Shown here: positions 7,678 through 15,333 of the stretch, in pieces
How positions within the stretch are numbered: the stretch's first letter is position 1
Layout: every line of letters begins with the position of its first letter
Assembly: GCA_964433225.1 (NCBI GenBank)
Contig: CAYSQA010000006.1
Location: 1 to 44,547, forward strand
From: CG2-30-36-39 sp964433225
GTDB lineage: Bacteria > Patescibacteriota > Microgenomatia > UBA1400 > PJMF01
Length of the DNA: 44,547 nucleotides
Direction of reading: 5' to 3'
Notes under the pieces: generated by a model
Told to the model about the DNA's origin: nothing
Database searches by the model: none
The model's input: the letters and a program-made list of their open reading frames with translations, nothing else
Made by a program: the position numbers and the translations under genes

Positions 7678-7983
7678 TCATGGATACAAGACTTCATCCA
7701 CATGGTCTTTCCAGTCATCAGGAATCGGAAAAATTGGTGAGTAAGCGTAAATCAAATGCTGTACCAATGACCCGAGAGCTATTGACAGGATAATCCAAAG
7801 TCCAGGTTTTACGTGGATGGAAATCACGAAAGAAGCAATCATCACAAAAAACATTACATTGTGGTGATAGTTATACTTCAGCGTTTTCGTAATTTTCCAA
7901 AGGATGAAGGTCAGTACGTTTCCGGCTACTGCTTGGGCTAACGCCCAGAGTACAATCCAGATGATCCAAAGATGTGCGTTCAT
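7678..7983 (-). CDS. Small three-pass membrane protein (101 aa), function unknown
   Basis: The protein is very hydrophobic: helices at about 4-28, 43-58 and 62-80, with Trp-rich starts (WIIWIVLWALAQAVAG) and a polar C-terminus (PDDWKDHVDEVLYP). I do not recognise it. GAGAGG lies 5 nt before ATG 7983, a clear Shine-Dalgarno. Base composition looks richer in GC than the neighbours, suggesting a different origin. Upstream is a ~200-nt structured leader behind a perfect consensus promoter (8184-8212); downstream are a strong hairpin and a terminator. The whole forms an isolated cassette inside the tRNA-bounded accessory segment. A holin-like, immunity-like or regulatory role would be guesswork. 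Confidence 0.65.
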   Translation of the reverse strand: MNAHLWIIWIVLWALAQAVAGNVLTFILWKITKTLKYNYHHNVMFFVMIASFVISIHVKPGLWIILSIALGSLVQHLIYAYSPIFPIPDDWKDHVDEVLYP

Positions 7984-7997
7984 AGTTACCTCTCATT

Positions 7998-8177
7998 TTT
8001 TTACTCTCTCCCGTTTTACCAGGAGAGGCTTGGGGAAAATAAAACTTACTATAAAATAAGCTTTATTTTCCCCAAGTATATAGAGGTATCTAAAATCAGT
8101 GTGGCAGTATTCTGCTAATAATAAAGATTAGTTTGAAAGCAATTTTCATTTAAACTTTATTATCAATTTTAAAGAAC
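7998..8177 (-). ncRNA. Long structured 5' leader (candidate regulatory RNA) of the 101-aa gene
   Basis: From the predicted start near 8177 the minus-strand RNA contains several hairpins. ATAATAAAG/CTTTATTAT (8155-8163 with 8118-8126) encloses TGAAA/TTTCA (8144-8148 with 8134-8138). A 15-bp stem follows (8062-8076 with 8029-8043), then CTCTCC/GGAGAG next to the Shine-Dalgarno. A 17-codon ORF (8096-8149, starting MKIAFKLIFI) lies inside. A TATACT just before the 15-bp stem could be a second promoter. This fits a regulatory leader, attenuator or separate small RNA. Confidence 0.4.
8029..8076. repeat. 15-bp perfect inverted repeat
   Basis: CTTGGGGAAAATAAA (8029-8043) pairs perfectly with TTTATTTTCCCCAAG (8062-8076) across an 18-nt loop, in the leader of the 101-aa gene. 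Confidence 0.85.
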
Positions 8178-8183
8178 CCAATC

Positions 8184-8212
8184 ATTATATATTATATCCT
8201 ATAATTTGTCAA
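8184..8212 (-). promoter_or_regulatory. Perfect consensus sigma-70 promoter (TTGACA-17-TATAAT)
   Basis: On the minus strand TTGACA (8207-8212) and TATAAT (8184-8189) are separated by exactly 17 nt. It points toward the structured leader and the 101-aa gene. It is the best-matched promoter I found in the window; the housekeeping genes here usually show only a -10 hexamer. Confidence 0.8.
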
Positions 8213-8222
8213 TATAAGACTA

Positions 8223-9131
8223 TTAATGAATAGTACTCCAGTGAGTTTCATCATTTGATCCTTTAAAACCATAAATTTTCATCCAGCTGTTATTCCCTGC
8301 TGAGTCAATTTGAGATTGCCACTCACTAAATTCTAAGCCAAACTCAGCAAAAGCCTTGAGTTTTCTTTTTAAGGCTGATTGTGAATCACTCATTAAATAA
8401 CGAAGGCTTTCTAGAAAAGAATAGATAGTTCTGAGATGTTTAGCCGAAAGTTTATTGGCTAAATCAGTTTCTATTTTTTGGTAATTAGCGGCTGAGAATT
8501 GATACTCAATTTCTTGTTGGTCGAAAGTGTAGTTGGCACCAATCACAACAGTGACAGTTTCAAAATTACTTATTTTGATAATAATCATGTCAGCTGGCGA
8601 AGTATCTGCTTCCAGGCTACGTAGTTGAAAAGTATCAAGTCTCATCTCAATGTAACAACCGCTGAATTCTTTTTGATTCCGATCTCCCATTTTAAAAACA
8701 AAAAATTCACTACTTTTTTCTTTATTACCCAGATCAGGAGGATTATTCATCACAATCAATTCGGTAATTCCAGGCATTTTTAACCAATCAAGGTATTCAT
8801 GAGTTAAAAAGTTTTCAATATCAGCAACAGTTTTAATCCCCATAATCCAAGGAGAGTTGTTTGGTTGTGGAGAAAAACAAGTTCTAACACCTACGTTACA
8901 ACCTCTTTTTATACCATCAAGCAGATCTTCAATTAGCTGTTCTCGGTTGTTAACGGGAACAATTTCTCTAGAAATAATGATTTTTTGAGGAAGTAAGTTG
9001 CAGTTAGAAGTGAAAAAGCCTTCAGTTTGAGCTTTTTTACTTTTCCAGAGACGACTAACAGAATTACGAAATTGTTCTAAAATTTGCCTATAATTAAGAA
9101 TTTGATGATTAGTTTCCTGATAATTAGTCAT
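8223..9131 (-). CDS. Hypothetical protein (302 aa), function unknown
   Basis: A soluble-looking protein with no signal peptide or membrane helix that I can see, and no motif I recognise. It has an amphipathic N-terminal helix, a mixed alpha/beta middle with several Cys (C43, C78, C85), and a C-terminal helical region. The start ATG 9131 directly follows a hairpin made of TTAGGGA and TCCCTAA (9163-9169 with 9134-9140), with TATACT at 9176-9181 as a likely -10. The whole 5' leader is therefore one hairpin and no free Shine-Dalgarno is visible. It lies within the segment bounded by two tRNA genes, so it may be accessory. Confidence 0.6.
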   Translation of the reverse strand: MTNYQETNHQILNYRQILEQFRNSVSRLWKSKKAQTEGFFTSNCNLLPQKIIISREIVPVNNREQLIEDLLDGIKRGCNVGVRTCFSPQPNNSPWIMGIKTVADIENFLTHEYLDWLKMPGITELIVMNNPPDLGNKEKSSEFFVFKMGDRNQKEFSGCYIEMRLDTFQLRSLEADTSPADMIIIKISNFETVTVVIGANYTFDQQEIEYQFSAANYQKIETDLANKLSAKHLRTIYSFLESLRYLMSDSQSALKRKLKAFAEFGLEFSEWQSQIDSAGNNSWMKIYGFKGSNDETHWSTIH

Positions 9132-9243
9132 AATTAGGGAAAAAAGAACAACTTTATTATTCTCCCTAAAAAGTTAGTATACCATTTTTTTGCTTGATCT
9201 GGCTTTTAGTAGTGCCAGGTTGTAAAATTTAGCCTACAACCAA

Positions 9244-9316
9244 GCCAGAATAGCTCAGTTGGTAGAGCGACGGTATCGTAAACCGTAGGTCAAGGGTTCG
9301 ATCCCCTTTTCTGGCT
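9244..9316 (+). tRNA. tRNA-Thr(CGT)
   Basis: A 73-nt cloverleaf. The acceptor is GCCAGAA/TTCTGGC; the D-arm is GCTC...GAGC; the anticodon stem ACGGT/ACCGT closes the loop ATCGTAA, giving anticodon CGT at 9277-9279 (codon ACG). The T-arm is AAGGG-TTCGATC-CCCTT. The discriminator is U and CCA is not encoded. Only four nucleotides separate its 3' end from the ATG of the next gene. Confidence 0.95.
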
Positions 9317-9320
9317 CATC

Positions 9321-9950
9321 ATGAGAAAAGTTGATACTGTTATTTTTGATTTTGATGGTACGATTGCTGATACTCTTGAGGCTATGGTCGATTTATTCAA
9401 TCAAGTTTCAGTTAAATATCAGTTACCCAAAATTGCTCAAGCCGATCGAGAAAAAATCAGAAACTTAAGTGCTAAGGAGTTGATTGAAGAATTTAAGATT
9501 TCTCGATTAAAGTTTATTCGTTTAACCAAAGAAATTTTACCTAAATTAAAAAATAATCTTCAGCAGTTGAACTTAATTTCAGGATTAGAAGAATTACTAA
9601 TTGATTTAAAAGAAAAAGGTTTTCAAATCGGGATTGTTAGTTCTAATTCTAAGGAAAACATTGAACTTTTTTTAAACTACCATCAAATAAAAGGAATAGA
9701 TTTTATTTATTCTGAAAAAGGTTTATTTGGTAAAGCTAAAGTTTTGAGCAATGTTTTGAAAAAACATCACTTAACTGCCGCTAAAGTAATTTATGTTGGT
9801 GATGAAGTGAGGGATATAGAAGCATCTCACCAGGCTGGTTTGCCGATTATTGCTGTGACTTGGGGCTTTAATTCTAAGGCAAGACTGCAAAAAGCTAAAC
9901 CTGACTATATAATTGATCAACCGAAGGAACTTTTAACAAAATTAACTTAA
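9321..9950 (+). CDS. HAD-superfamily phosphatase, phosphoglycolate phosphatase-like
   Basis: This 209-residue haloacid dehalogenase hydrolase has all four motifs: I FDFDGTIADT (nucleophile Asp in the first 12 residues), II IVSSNSKENI, III Lys in LFGKAKVL, IV YVGDEVRDIEASHQAG. A helical cap domain (about 17-80) places it with subfamily IA (Gph/PGMB-like). The substrate is probably a small phosphomonoester such as phosphoglycolate, but this cannot be fixed from sequence. It starts 4 nt after tRNA-Thr, so it is probably transcribed with the tRNA, and RNase Z cleavage would leave an almost leaderless mRNA. No Shine-Dalgarno fits, because that region is the tRNA acceptor. Confidence 0.85.
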   Translation: MRKVDTVIFDFDGTIADTLEAMVDLFNQVSVKYQLPKIAQADREKIRNLSAKELIEEFKISRLKFIRLTKEILPKLKNNLQQLNLISGLEELLIDLKEKGFQIGIVSSNSKENIELFLNYHQIKGIDFIYSEKGLFGKAKVLSNVLKKHHLTAAKVIYVGDEVRDIEASHQAGLPIIAVTWGFNSKARLQKAKPDYIIDQPKELLTKLT

Positions 9951-9963
9951 AAATTAAATTGGT

Positions 9964-9969
9964 TATAAT
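9964..9969 (+). promoter_or_regulatory. -10 element of the Ig-like surface protein gene
   Basis: TATAAT ends 6 nt before ATG 9976, predicting a leaderless mRNA. Confidence 0.6.
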
Positions 9970-9975
9970 AAGCCT

Positions 9976-10692
9976 ATGCTAAGAACTGCTAATTCACGTT
10001 TAACTAGAACTCAGGGTAAAAAAATTGCTCGTCAATCAGTGGCGATGATTGTTTTCTCTATTGTTGCTGTTTTAGTTTTCTTTTTGGTGATAATGCCTAG
10101 ACTAATTAATTTATTTTTTAACTTTTTAGGTACAGGTGATATTAGTTTCAAAGAAAAAGATGAGGTTCCACCTCAAGTACCAATCATCTTACCTTTTCCT
10201 GACTCAATTAAAGATGCTGTTTTGACCATTGAGGGTTTTGCAGAGGCTAAAAGTAAAGTTGTTGTAGTCAAAAACGGTGAACAGACTGATGAGATTGTTG
10301 TTGACGATAAGGGCTCTTTTGAGTATCAACTGACTTTGACAGAAGGTGAAAACAAGTTGAGTTTTTATGGTGTAGATGAGGCTGGCAATGAGTCAAATAC
10401 AACCAATGATATGTTCATTAATTTGGATAATGAAGCACCGATATTGGAATTAGAAAACCTTACTGATGGTCAAGAAATTTTGGCTAAAGAAAACCAAAAC
10501 TATGCTATCAAAGGTAAAACAGAACCTCATTCTAAGTTACATATCAATGATCGTTCTGTTTATGTAGATGGTGAAGGTAGTTTTAAATTTTCTTATTATC
10601 TTCAAGAGGGAGATAATGAACTTAAATTTAAAATCGAAGATCGAGCTGGCAATGTGACTGAGCAAACCTTAATGGTAAAGTTTAGACTTTAG
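9976..10692 (+). CDS. Membrane-anchored surface protein with two Ig-like domains
   Basis: This 238-residue protein has a short basic cytoplasmic N-terminus, one membrane helix (about 23-47, VAMIVFSIVAVLVFFLVIM) and an extracytoplasmic part with two tandem beta-sandwich repeats. Each repeat shows the bacterial Ig-like pattern: a G.A...S.V.V...G hairpin, a GxFxY(x)LxLxEGxN(x)LxF(x)xxDxAGN strand pair, then a new strand. The first spans about 65-145 and the second 150-238. Such domains usually serve adhesion or protein spacing at the cell surface. The gene follows the HAD gene on the same strand but has its own -10 element. Confidence 0.75.
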   Translation: MLRTANSRLTRTQGKKIARQSVAMIVFSIVAVLVFFLVIMPRLINLFFNFLGTGDISFKEKDEVPPQVPIILPFPDSIKDAVLTIEGFAEAKSKVVVVKNGEQTDEIVVDDKGSFEYQLTLTEGENKLSFYGVDEAGNESNTTNDMFINLDNEAPILELENLTDGQEILAKENQNYAIKGKTEPHSKLHINDRSVYVDGEGSFKFSYYLQEGDNELKFKIEDRAGNVTEQTLMVKFRL

Positions 10693-10706
10693 CTTGCTTA
10701 AGCTAA
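10689..10706. terminator. Bidirectional terminator-like hairpin between convergent genes
   Basis: TTAGCTT, loop GCTT, AAGCTAA overlaps the stop codons of both convergent genes. U-rich sequence follows on the plus strand. Confidence 0.5.
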
Positions 10707-11860
10707 TCATTACTTATTTTTTTACTGCTGAATAAACTCAAAAAAACAAACGGTTGAAGTAAAGTATTATTGAACATGCTATGAGTCAAGACAGTAATTA
10801 GTAGTATGCTCCATAATTTATCTTGTTTGTAAAATATTTTTATCCATTTGAAAGTTAATAGGCCAAATAATGTTAAACCAATTACTCCGGTACCATTAAT
10901 TACTAAAATTAACAGATTGTCTGGTAATTGGGCATGGTTGCTAGTGTAACTAGTTTTTTGAGCATCATTATTAAATAATCCTCTACCCCACAGCCATTGA
11001 GAACCTCGTAAAGTAATTAAATTTTCTTGAATATTTTCTGATCTAGCCTCAATAGTGCTTGTTCTAGCTAAGTTAACTCCTTCCCCTCCTGGTTTTGGTA
11101 ACAAGATAATTATTAACAAAAAAAATATACCCAAAAAACTCCATTTAAATTTTTGGTTGGTAGTTAGCCATTGATGAGTAGTTAGTAACCCTAAGGCCAA
11201 ATAACTGGCTCTAGAAAAAGTAGCAGCAATAGCCAGAATGAGAATTATTTGAGTTAGCCAACCGATTTGTTGATAGGTTGGTTTCTGATTAATTAGTCTT
11301 TGCCATAAGCCAATCGTTAGTACCAAAATCATGCCGGTGAAAGCTGGATCAAAGATAGTACTGATTAATCGATAGTAATGGTTGTCCCAGCCAAAAATAT
11401 TGAGAAATCTTACATCTGGTATGGTTAGATATTGACCCAAGCCCCAAACTCCAATCAGTGTTCCAGCAATGACTAGGCCAATATATGGTTGATAAGCTAA
11501 CTTAACTTTTTGTAGAGCATAAACAAACAAACTATAGTCAACTAGTCGCAAGAAATAAAGCCAGCTTTTGGGAGTAATTCTTCCTTCCCAATAGCCAATG
11601 ATCATACTAACTATAACTAAGGTTAAAAAACTTAATTCTAGCTGATACTTTGGCCAGAAAATTTTTTTGGAGTTAAAAATATTGTTTTTGTTTTGCCATA
11701 AAAACCCCACCACAAAAATCGTAATAATGATGTCGTGAAGATAAAAAGCGAAATCACCCTGGAGTTGAATTCTTTGTAGTTGGCCCAAAGAAAAAACTAA
11801 CCAAAACAACGTAAAGATCAAAGTAAAAAAATCACTGGTAATAGTTTTAATGATTTTCAT
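10703..11860 (-). CDS. O-antigen ligase/polymerase-family membrane protein
   Basis: This 385-residue protein has about ten to eleven membrane segments and a larger extracytoplasmic loop in the second half (about 255-310). That is the arrangement of the Wzy/WaaL O-antigen ligase superfamily. The Arg-containing segment ATFSRASYLALG before the loop is characteristic. It would join or polymerise lipid-linked glycan units outside the membrane. It overlaps the upstream glycosyltransferase gene by 14 nt and follows the flippase, so the three genes form one surface-polysaccharide operon. Whether it is a polymerase or a ligase cannot be told from sequence. Confidence 0.75.
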   Translation of the reverse strand: MKIIKTITSDFFTLIFTLFWLVFSLGQLQRIQLQGDFAFYLHDIIITIFVVGFLWQNKNNIFNSKKIFWPKYQLELSFLTLVIVSMIIGYWEGRITPKSWLYFLRLVDYSLFVYALQKVKLAYQPYIGLVIAGTLIGVWGLGQYLTIPDVRFLNIFGWDNHYYRLISTIFDPAFTGMILVLTIGLWQRLINQKPTYQQIGWLTQIILILAIAATFSRASYLALGLLTTHQWLTTNQKFKWSFLGIFFLLIIILLPKPGGEGVNLARTSTIEARSENIQENLITLRGSQWLWGRGLFNNDAQKTSYTSNHAQLPDNLLILVINGTGVIGLTLFGLLTFKWIKIFYKQDKLWSILLITVLTHSMFNNTLLQPFVFLSLFSSKKISND

Positions 11861-12608
11861 AAGAAAACACTCTAACCATGATTGAATGCAAGCTCATGAT
11901 AGTAGCGTAAACTAAACCTCGCCAACCATCTAAGAATCCCAACTTAAAAAGATAATTTACTAAGAACTTACTTTTGGGATAAATGATGGTTTTTAAACCC
12001 AAAGTTGTTGGACTGAGTAAATCATCGTTTTGGTATTCAGCTTCTAGCACAGCATAATGAGTAACATCTTGAATAAACTCAGAAATGTTTTGGTGAGAAT
12101 AATGAACTATTTGAATTTTGCTGTATTCAGTGGTGCCTTGAACAATGGCTTGTTCATGAACAGGTCTTAAATATTGGGCTTTAGCTTTACGAATAAGTCT
12201 TAAAAACTTATTGCCGCCAGTCTCTCCAAATTTAAGTGCTCGGCCATAAAAAATATCTGTTCGTTCGACCAGATAACCATCAACACCACTATTATTAGTG
12301 ACTAAGTCTGTTATCTCTAACCAACTTGTTGAGGTGATTTCTTCATCACTGTCCAAAAAGAAAACCCACTCGGCTTGGCTTTCTTTTAGAGCTAGGTTTC
12401 TTTCTTGAGAAAAGTTCTCGATTGAGCCAGCTCTCTTGATTAACTTGAAATGATATTTTTTGTTTAGTTCTTGCCAGTTGTTACCACTTTGGTAATCAAT
12501 CACTAAAACTTCAGTGGCTGGTTGGGCTGATTTTAAAGCTTTAATAAAGCGTTGGTCTTGACGGTGAGTTAGGATAATGACACTAAGTGGTACTTTATTT
12601 TTTATCAT
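11847..12608 (-). CDS. Family 2 glycosyltransferase (WaaE/KdtX-like)
   Basis: This 253-residue cytoplasmic enzyme has a GT-A fold: LSVIILTHRQDQ at the N-terminus, LVIDYQSG, an NLALKESQAEWVFFLDSDEEI block holding the metal-binding DSD, and a YLRPVHEQ element with the His-Glu typical of the WaaE/SunS-like branch. It probably transfers a sugar from a nucleotide donor to a lipid-linked acceptor. The C-terminus has a hydrophobic stretch that may dock to the membrane. I take ATG 12608; the longer reading from TTG 12629 crosses a TATACT motif. It overlaps the flippase gene upstream by 14 nt and the ligase gene downstream by 14 nt, typical of a coupled operon. Confidence 0.85.
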   Translation of the reverse strand: MIKNKVPLSVIILTHRQDQRFIKALKSAQPATEVLVIDYQSGNNWQELNKKYHFKLIKRAGSIENFSQERNLALKESQAEWVFFLDSDEEITSTSWLEITDLVTNNSGVDGYLVERTDIFYGRALKFGETGGNKFLRLIRKAKAQYLRPVHEQAIVQGTTEYSKIQIVHYSHQNISEFIQDVTHYAVLEAEYQNDDLLSPTTLGLKTIIYPKSKFLVNYLFKLGFLDGWRGLVYATIMSLHSIMVRVFSYENH

Positions 12609-13821
12609 GAGTTTTGTGTAGTATACCAACTAGAATAAGAGGCAAAGCAATTAATCTAGACACTAAAATACCATAGACAGCACCAAGTAGTTGGTAACTA
12701 TTTCCCCACCAAATCAGTAAAATTATCATCAAAACTAGTGAACTAAATAGATGCAGATTGAGAATTTTATATTGTTTTCTAGCCAAAAATAAGGCATAGC
12801 TTTGATTACTAATACTTTGGACAATACCAGCAAAGATTAAAGGTCTAACCAAAGGGATAACTTCTAGCCATTGTGAACCTAGAATCAGTTTAACAAAGAA
12901 TCCTGGGAAAATAATTAAGGGCAGTGAAGCGAAGCTAATCAAAGCAATTAAAGCTAACATTGAACGATAAAAAGCTCTTTGTAATCTTAGGGATGAATCA
13001 GTCAGCCTGGTAAAAGCAGGCAAAGTACTGTGATGAACAGATTTAGAAAAGTCATAATTAGCTTTGTGGCTAAGCGCATAACTATTGTGATAGATACCAA
13101 GAGCATGGGTGCCAAATATCTTGCCCAAGATGAAATCATCGACGTTTTCATTGAGATAATTAAAAACAGTTGAAAGACTTAACCACTTGGCATTATTTAG
13201 AATTATTTTGCCCTTTGAAGGTAGATAATTAAATTTTGGTTTAAGTTTGAAGAAGATGAAAGAAATAACTACCTCATAAATAGCGCCAATAATTAAAGCA
13301 AAAACTAAAGACCAAACCGAGTGAGTTAAAAAACCAAGAATCACTGCTGCTAAGCTTTCAACAAAAATTAACGAAAATCGATAAAGACTATCTTGAAAAA
13401 ATCTCATCTCTTTATGCAGGATAACAATATAAGGATTAATAAAACCTTTAATAATCGGCACTAAAGCTGCAACAGCAATGAGTATTAATAATTGTGGCTC
13501 TTGGTAGAAGTTTTGCATGAATAGGCCCATGAGCAACATGATGATACCAATGACAAAACCTCTAATAATGGCCACCACCCAAGCAGTATCAATAAAACTT
13601 TTCACAGACTGTTTTGATTGAAGAATCGTGACATTAATGCCAGTTTGGGTCAAACTCTCGGTAATACCCAAAGTAATAGCAGTTAAAGAAAATAGCCCAA
13701 AAGCTTGAGGGTCAAGTAACCGAGCCAAAAAATACATTTTAATCATGGCAATTCCAACCAGGATTGCCTTGTAAATGGTTTGCCAACTAAAACCAACTAG
13801 AGTTTTTTGTGTATAACTCAT
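12595..13821 (-). CDS. Polysaccharide flippase, MOP superfamily (Wzx/RfbX-like)
   Basis: This 408-residue integral membrane protein has about 12 predicted helices. It opens with the family hallmark of an early helix plus the element ARLLDPQAFGLFSL (about 34-47), which matches the polysaccharide_synt signature. It would flip undecaprenyl-linked oligosaccharides across the cytoplasmic membrane. It is the first gene of the operon with the GT2 and the O-antigen ligase-like gene. TATAAT (13829-13834) lies 7 nt before ATG 13821 with no Shine-Dalgarno. The length is a little short for Wzx (~420-480). Confidence 0.85.
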   Translation of the reverse strand: MSYTQKTLVGFSWQTIYKAILVGIAMIKMYFLARLLDPQAFGLFSLTAITLGITESLTQTGINVTILQSKQSVKSFIDTAWVVAIIRGFVIGIIMLLMGLFMQNFYQEPQLLILIAVAALVPIIKGFINPYIVILHKEMRFFQDSLYRFSLIFVESLAAVILGFLTHSVWSLVFALIIGAIYEVVISFIFFKLKPKFNYLPSKGKIILNNAKWLSLSTVFNYLNENVDDFILGKIFGTHALGIYHNSYALSHKANYDFSKSVHHSTLPAFTRLTDSSLRLQRAFYRSMLALIALISFASLPLIIFPGFFVKLILGSQWLEVIPLVRPLIFAGIVQSISNQSYALFLARKQYKILNLHLFSSLVLMIILLIWWGNSYQLLGAVYGILVSRLIALPLILVGILHKTHDKK

Positions 13822-13828
13822 CTGAATA

Positions 13829-13834
13829 ATTATA
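13829..13834 (-). promoter_or_regulatory. -10 element of the polysaccharide operon
   Basis: TATAAT ends 7 nt before ATG 13821, predicting a leaderless operon transcript. It is divergent from the lepB promoter (CATAAT at 13882-13887, 10 nt before ATG 13898). Confidence 0.6.
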
Positions 13835-13897
13835 GGTGAATTTTATTGGGGCTGATAGTAGCTCTCATTAACAAAAAGTGGCATAATTGTTTTCGTT

Positions 13898-14479
13898 ATG
13901 TCAAATGCTACTAAAAAAATTGGTTCCTTTTTTACTGATCTAATGGAAACGATAGTTATTTCTGCCTCTATTTTTTTAATCGTTTATTTGTTTTTTGTCC
14001 AACCACACCAAGTTAATGGTCAATCAATGGTGCCTAACTTCCAAAGTGGTGAATATGTCTTAACTGATAAAGTTAGTTATAAAATGGGCAACCCCAAAAG
14101 AGGTGATGTGATTGTTTTTCATGCTCCAGAAGCCGCTCACTGTGCTGAGGGAACCGGTTGTGATTTTATTAAGCGAGTTTTAGCAGTGCCGGGTGATACT
14201 GTTGAAGTAAAAAACAATGCTATTTATGTCAATGGACAACAGTTACCTGAACCGTACATTCCAGCAGATTTTAAGGTTTTGCCAGGTGCCTATACTAAAA
14301 ATGGTCCAGTTTTAATGGGTAATAATGAATATTTTGTGAGTGGTGATAATAGGCCTTACTCTAGTGATTCAAGAACTTGGGGTCCTATTACAAAGCAAGA
14401 CATTGTGGGGAAGGCTTTCTTCAGGTACTGGCCTCCAGCTGTTGTTGGCCCAATCTATAGTGCTACTTATCCATTTTAA
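13898..14479 (+). CDS. lepB: Signal peptidase I
   Basis: This enzyme cleaves signal peptides of secreted proteins on the outer side of the membrane. The 193-residue protein has one N-terminal membrane helix (about 17-35), then the S26 family boxes: NGQSMVPNF with catalytic Ser43, RGDVIVFHAP, DFIKRVLAVPGD with general-base Lys92, and GDNRPYSSDSRTWGPI near the C-terminus. A small Cys-bearing insert (HCAEGTGCDF, residues 81-90) lies just before the catalytic Lys; the two cysteines could form a disulfide. A weak -10 (CATAAT) lies 10 nt upstream of ATG. The gene is convergent with truB, with only 42 nt between the stops. Confidence 0.95.
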   Translation: MSNATKKIGSFFTDLMETIVISASIFLIVYLFFVQPHQVNGQSMVPNFQSGEYVLTDKVSYKMGNPKRGDVIVFHAPEAAHCAEGTGCDFIKRVLAVPGDTVEVKNNAIYVNGQQLPEPYIPADFKVLPGAYTKNGPVLMGNNEYFVSGDNRPYSSDSRTWGPITKQDIVGKAFFRYWPPAVVGPIYSATYPF

Positions 14480-14482
14480 AAA

Positions 14483-14575
14483 TGCTTAAAATTTTACTTT
14501 TCGGTTTATTAGTCAAAGGCATTAGTTTCTTGGTGAAGTGGCTAAAAACTGTTCGCCAAAAGAGAAAGTCTTGAG
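14483..14575 (+). CDS. Possible 30-aa hydrophobic peptide after lepB
   Basis: A short ORF (MLKILLFGLLVKGISF, then LVKWLKTVRQKRKS) begins 3 nt after the lepB stop and overlaps the 3' end of the convergent truB gene by 54 nt. The sequence looks like a real hydrophobic helix with a basic tail, but the short length and antisense overlap make chance likely. There is no clear ribosome-binding site beyond coupling to lepB. Confidence 0.22.
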
Positions 14576-15280
14576 ATCAAATATTTGGTGAGCTTGAGTG
14601 ACATCATAGTTATTGATTTTGGTTCTTCTTAGCTCAGTCACACAAGCCCCTACTCCCAGATCTTGGCCAACATCGTGAATCAGAGATCTAATATAAGTTC
14701 CAGAGCTAACTGTAGTTTCGATTGAAAAATAAACTTCTTTAGTCAGAATGTCTTTTTTCAATTGGGTTAAGATCAGAGAATAAAGCTCTACTTTTCTGGT
14801 CGGTAAATCTTGTTGGTTAATAGTTTTTTCAAGAGCTTTGTCGTAGAGTTTTTGGCCAGCAATCTTCACAGCAGAAAAAGCTGGTACGGTTTGGGTGATT
14901 TTACCTCTAAACTTAGTTAGTGTTTTTTCCATAAGTGTAGAGTCAATGTATTTTAATTTTTCCCAGTTAGCTTGGTTTATTTTTTGGCCAGTAATATCAT
15001 AAGTATTAGTAGTTAAGCCAAGTTTGGCGGTACAAGAATAGGTTTTGTCCAGCTTCAAAAAAGCTGATTGGAGTTTGGTGTAGTTTCTGCCAACTAAAAC
15101 AATGAGCAAGCCAGAAGCCAACGGATCTAAGGTACCAGAATGGCCTACTCTTTTAATACCAGTGATTTTTCTCATTCTATTAACTACTCCATGGCTACTA
15201 ATTCCACTTGGTTTATCAATCAAAAAGATCCCTTCTGTTCCTTTAGTGGGTGGTTTCGATTGAGTCTTAGCTAGAGTCAT
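14522..15280 (-). CDS. truB: tRNA pseudouridine(55) synthase
   Basis: TruB isomerises U55 in the T-loop of all tRNAs. The 252-residue protein contains IDKPSGISSH, then GHSGTLDPLASGLL with the catalytic Asp52, the YSCTAKLG strand, TVPAFSAVKIAGQKLYDKA, and SSGTYIRSLIHDVG. The C-terminal PUA-like extension of longer TruBs is reduced. GATAAT (15287-15292) lies 6 nt before ATG, matching the leaderless pattern of its neighbours. It is divergent from murB. Confidence 0.95.
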   Translation of the reverse strand: MTLAKTQSKPPTKGTEGIFLIDKPSGISSHGVVNRMRKITGIKRVGHSGTLDPLASGLLIVLVGRNYTKLQSAFLKLDKTYSCTAKLGLTTNTYDITGQKINQANWEKLKYIDSTLMEKTLTKFRGKITQTVPAFSAVKIAGQKLYDKALEKTINQQDLPTRKVELYSLILTQLKKDILTKEVYFSIETTVSSGTYIRSLIHDVGQDLGVGACVTELRRTKINNYDVTQAHQIFDLKTFSFGEQFLATSPRN

Positions 15281-15286
15281 GAGAGA

Positions 15287-15292
15287 ATTATC
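15287..15292 (-). promoter_or_regulatory. -10 element of truB
   Basis: GATAAT ends 6 nt before ATG 15280, with no Shine-Dalgarno between. Confidence 0.45.
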
Positions 15293-15333
15293 TCTAGATA
15301 TTCAGCAGAAAGCAAATTTTTGCGTTTTAAATC

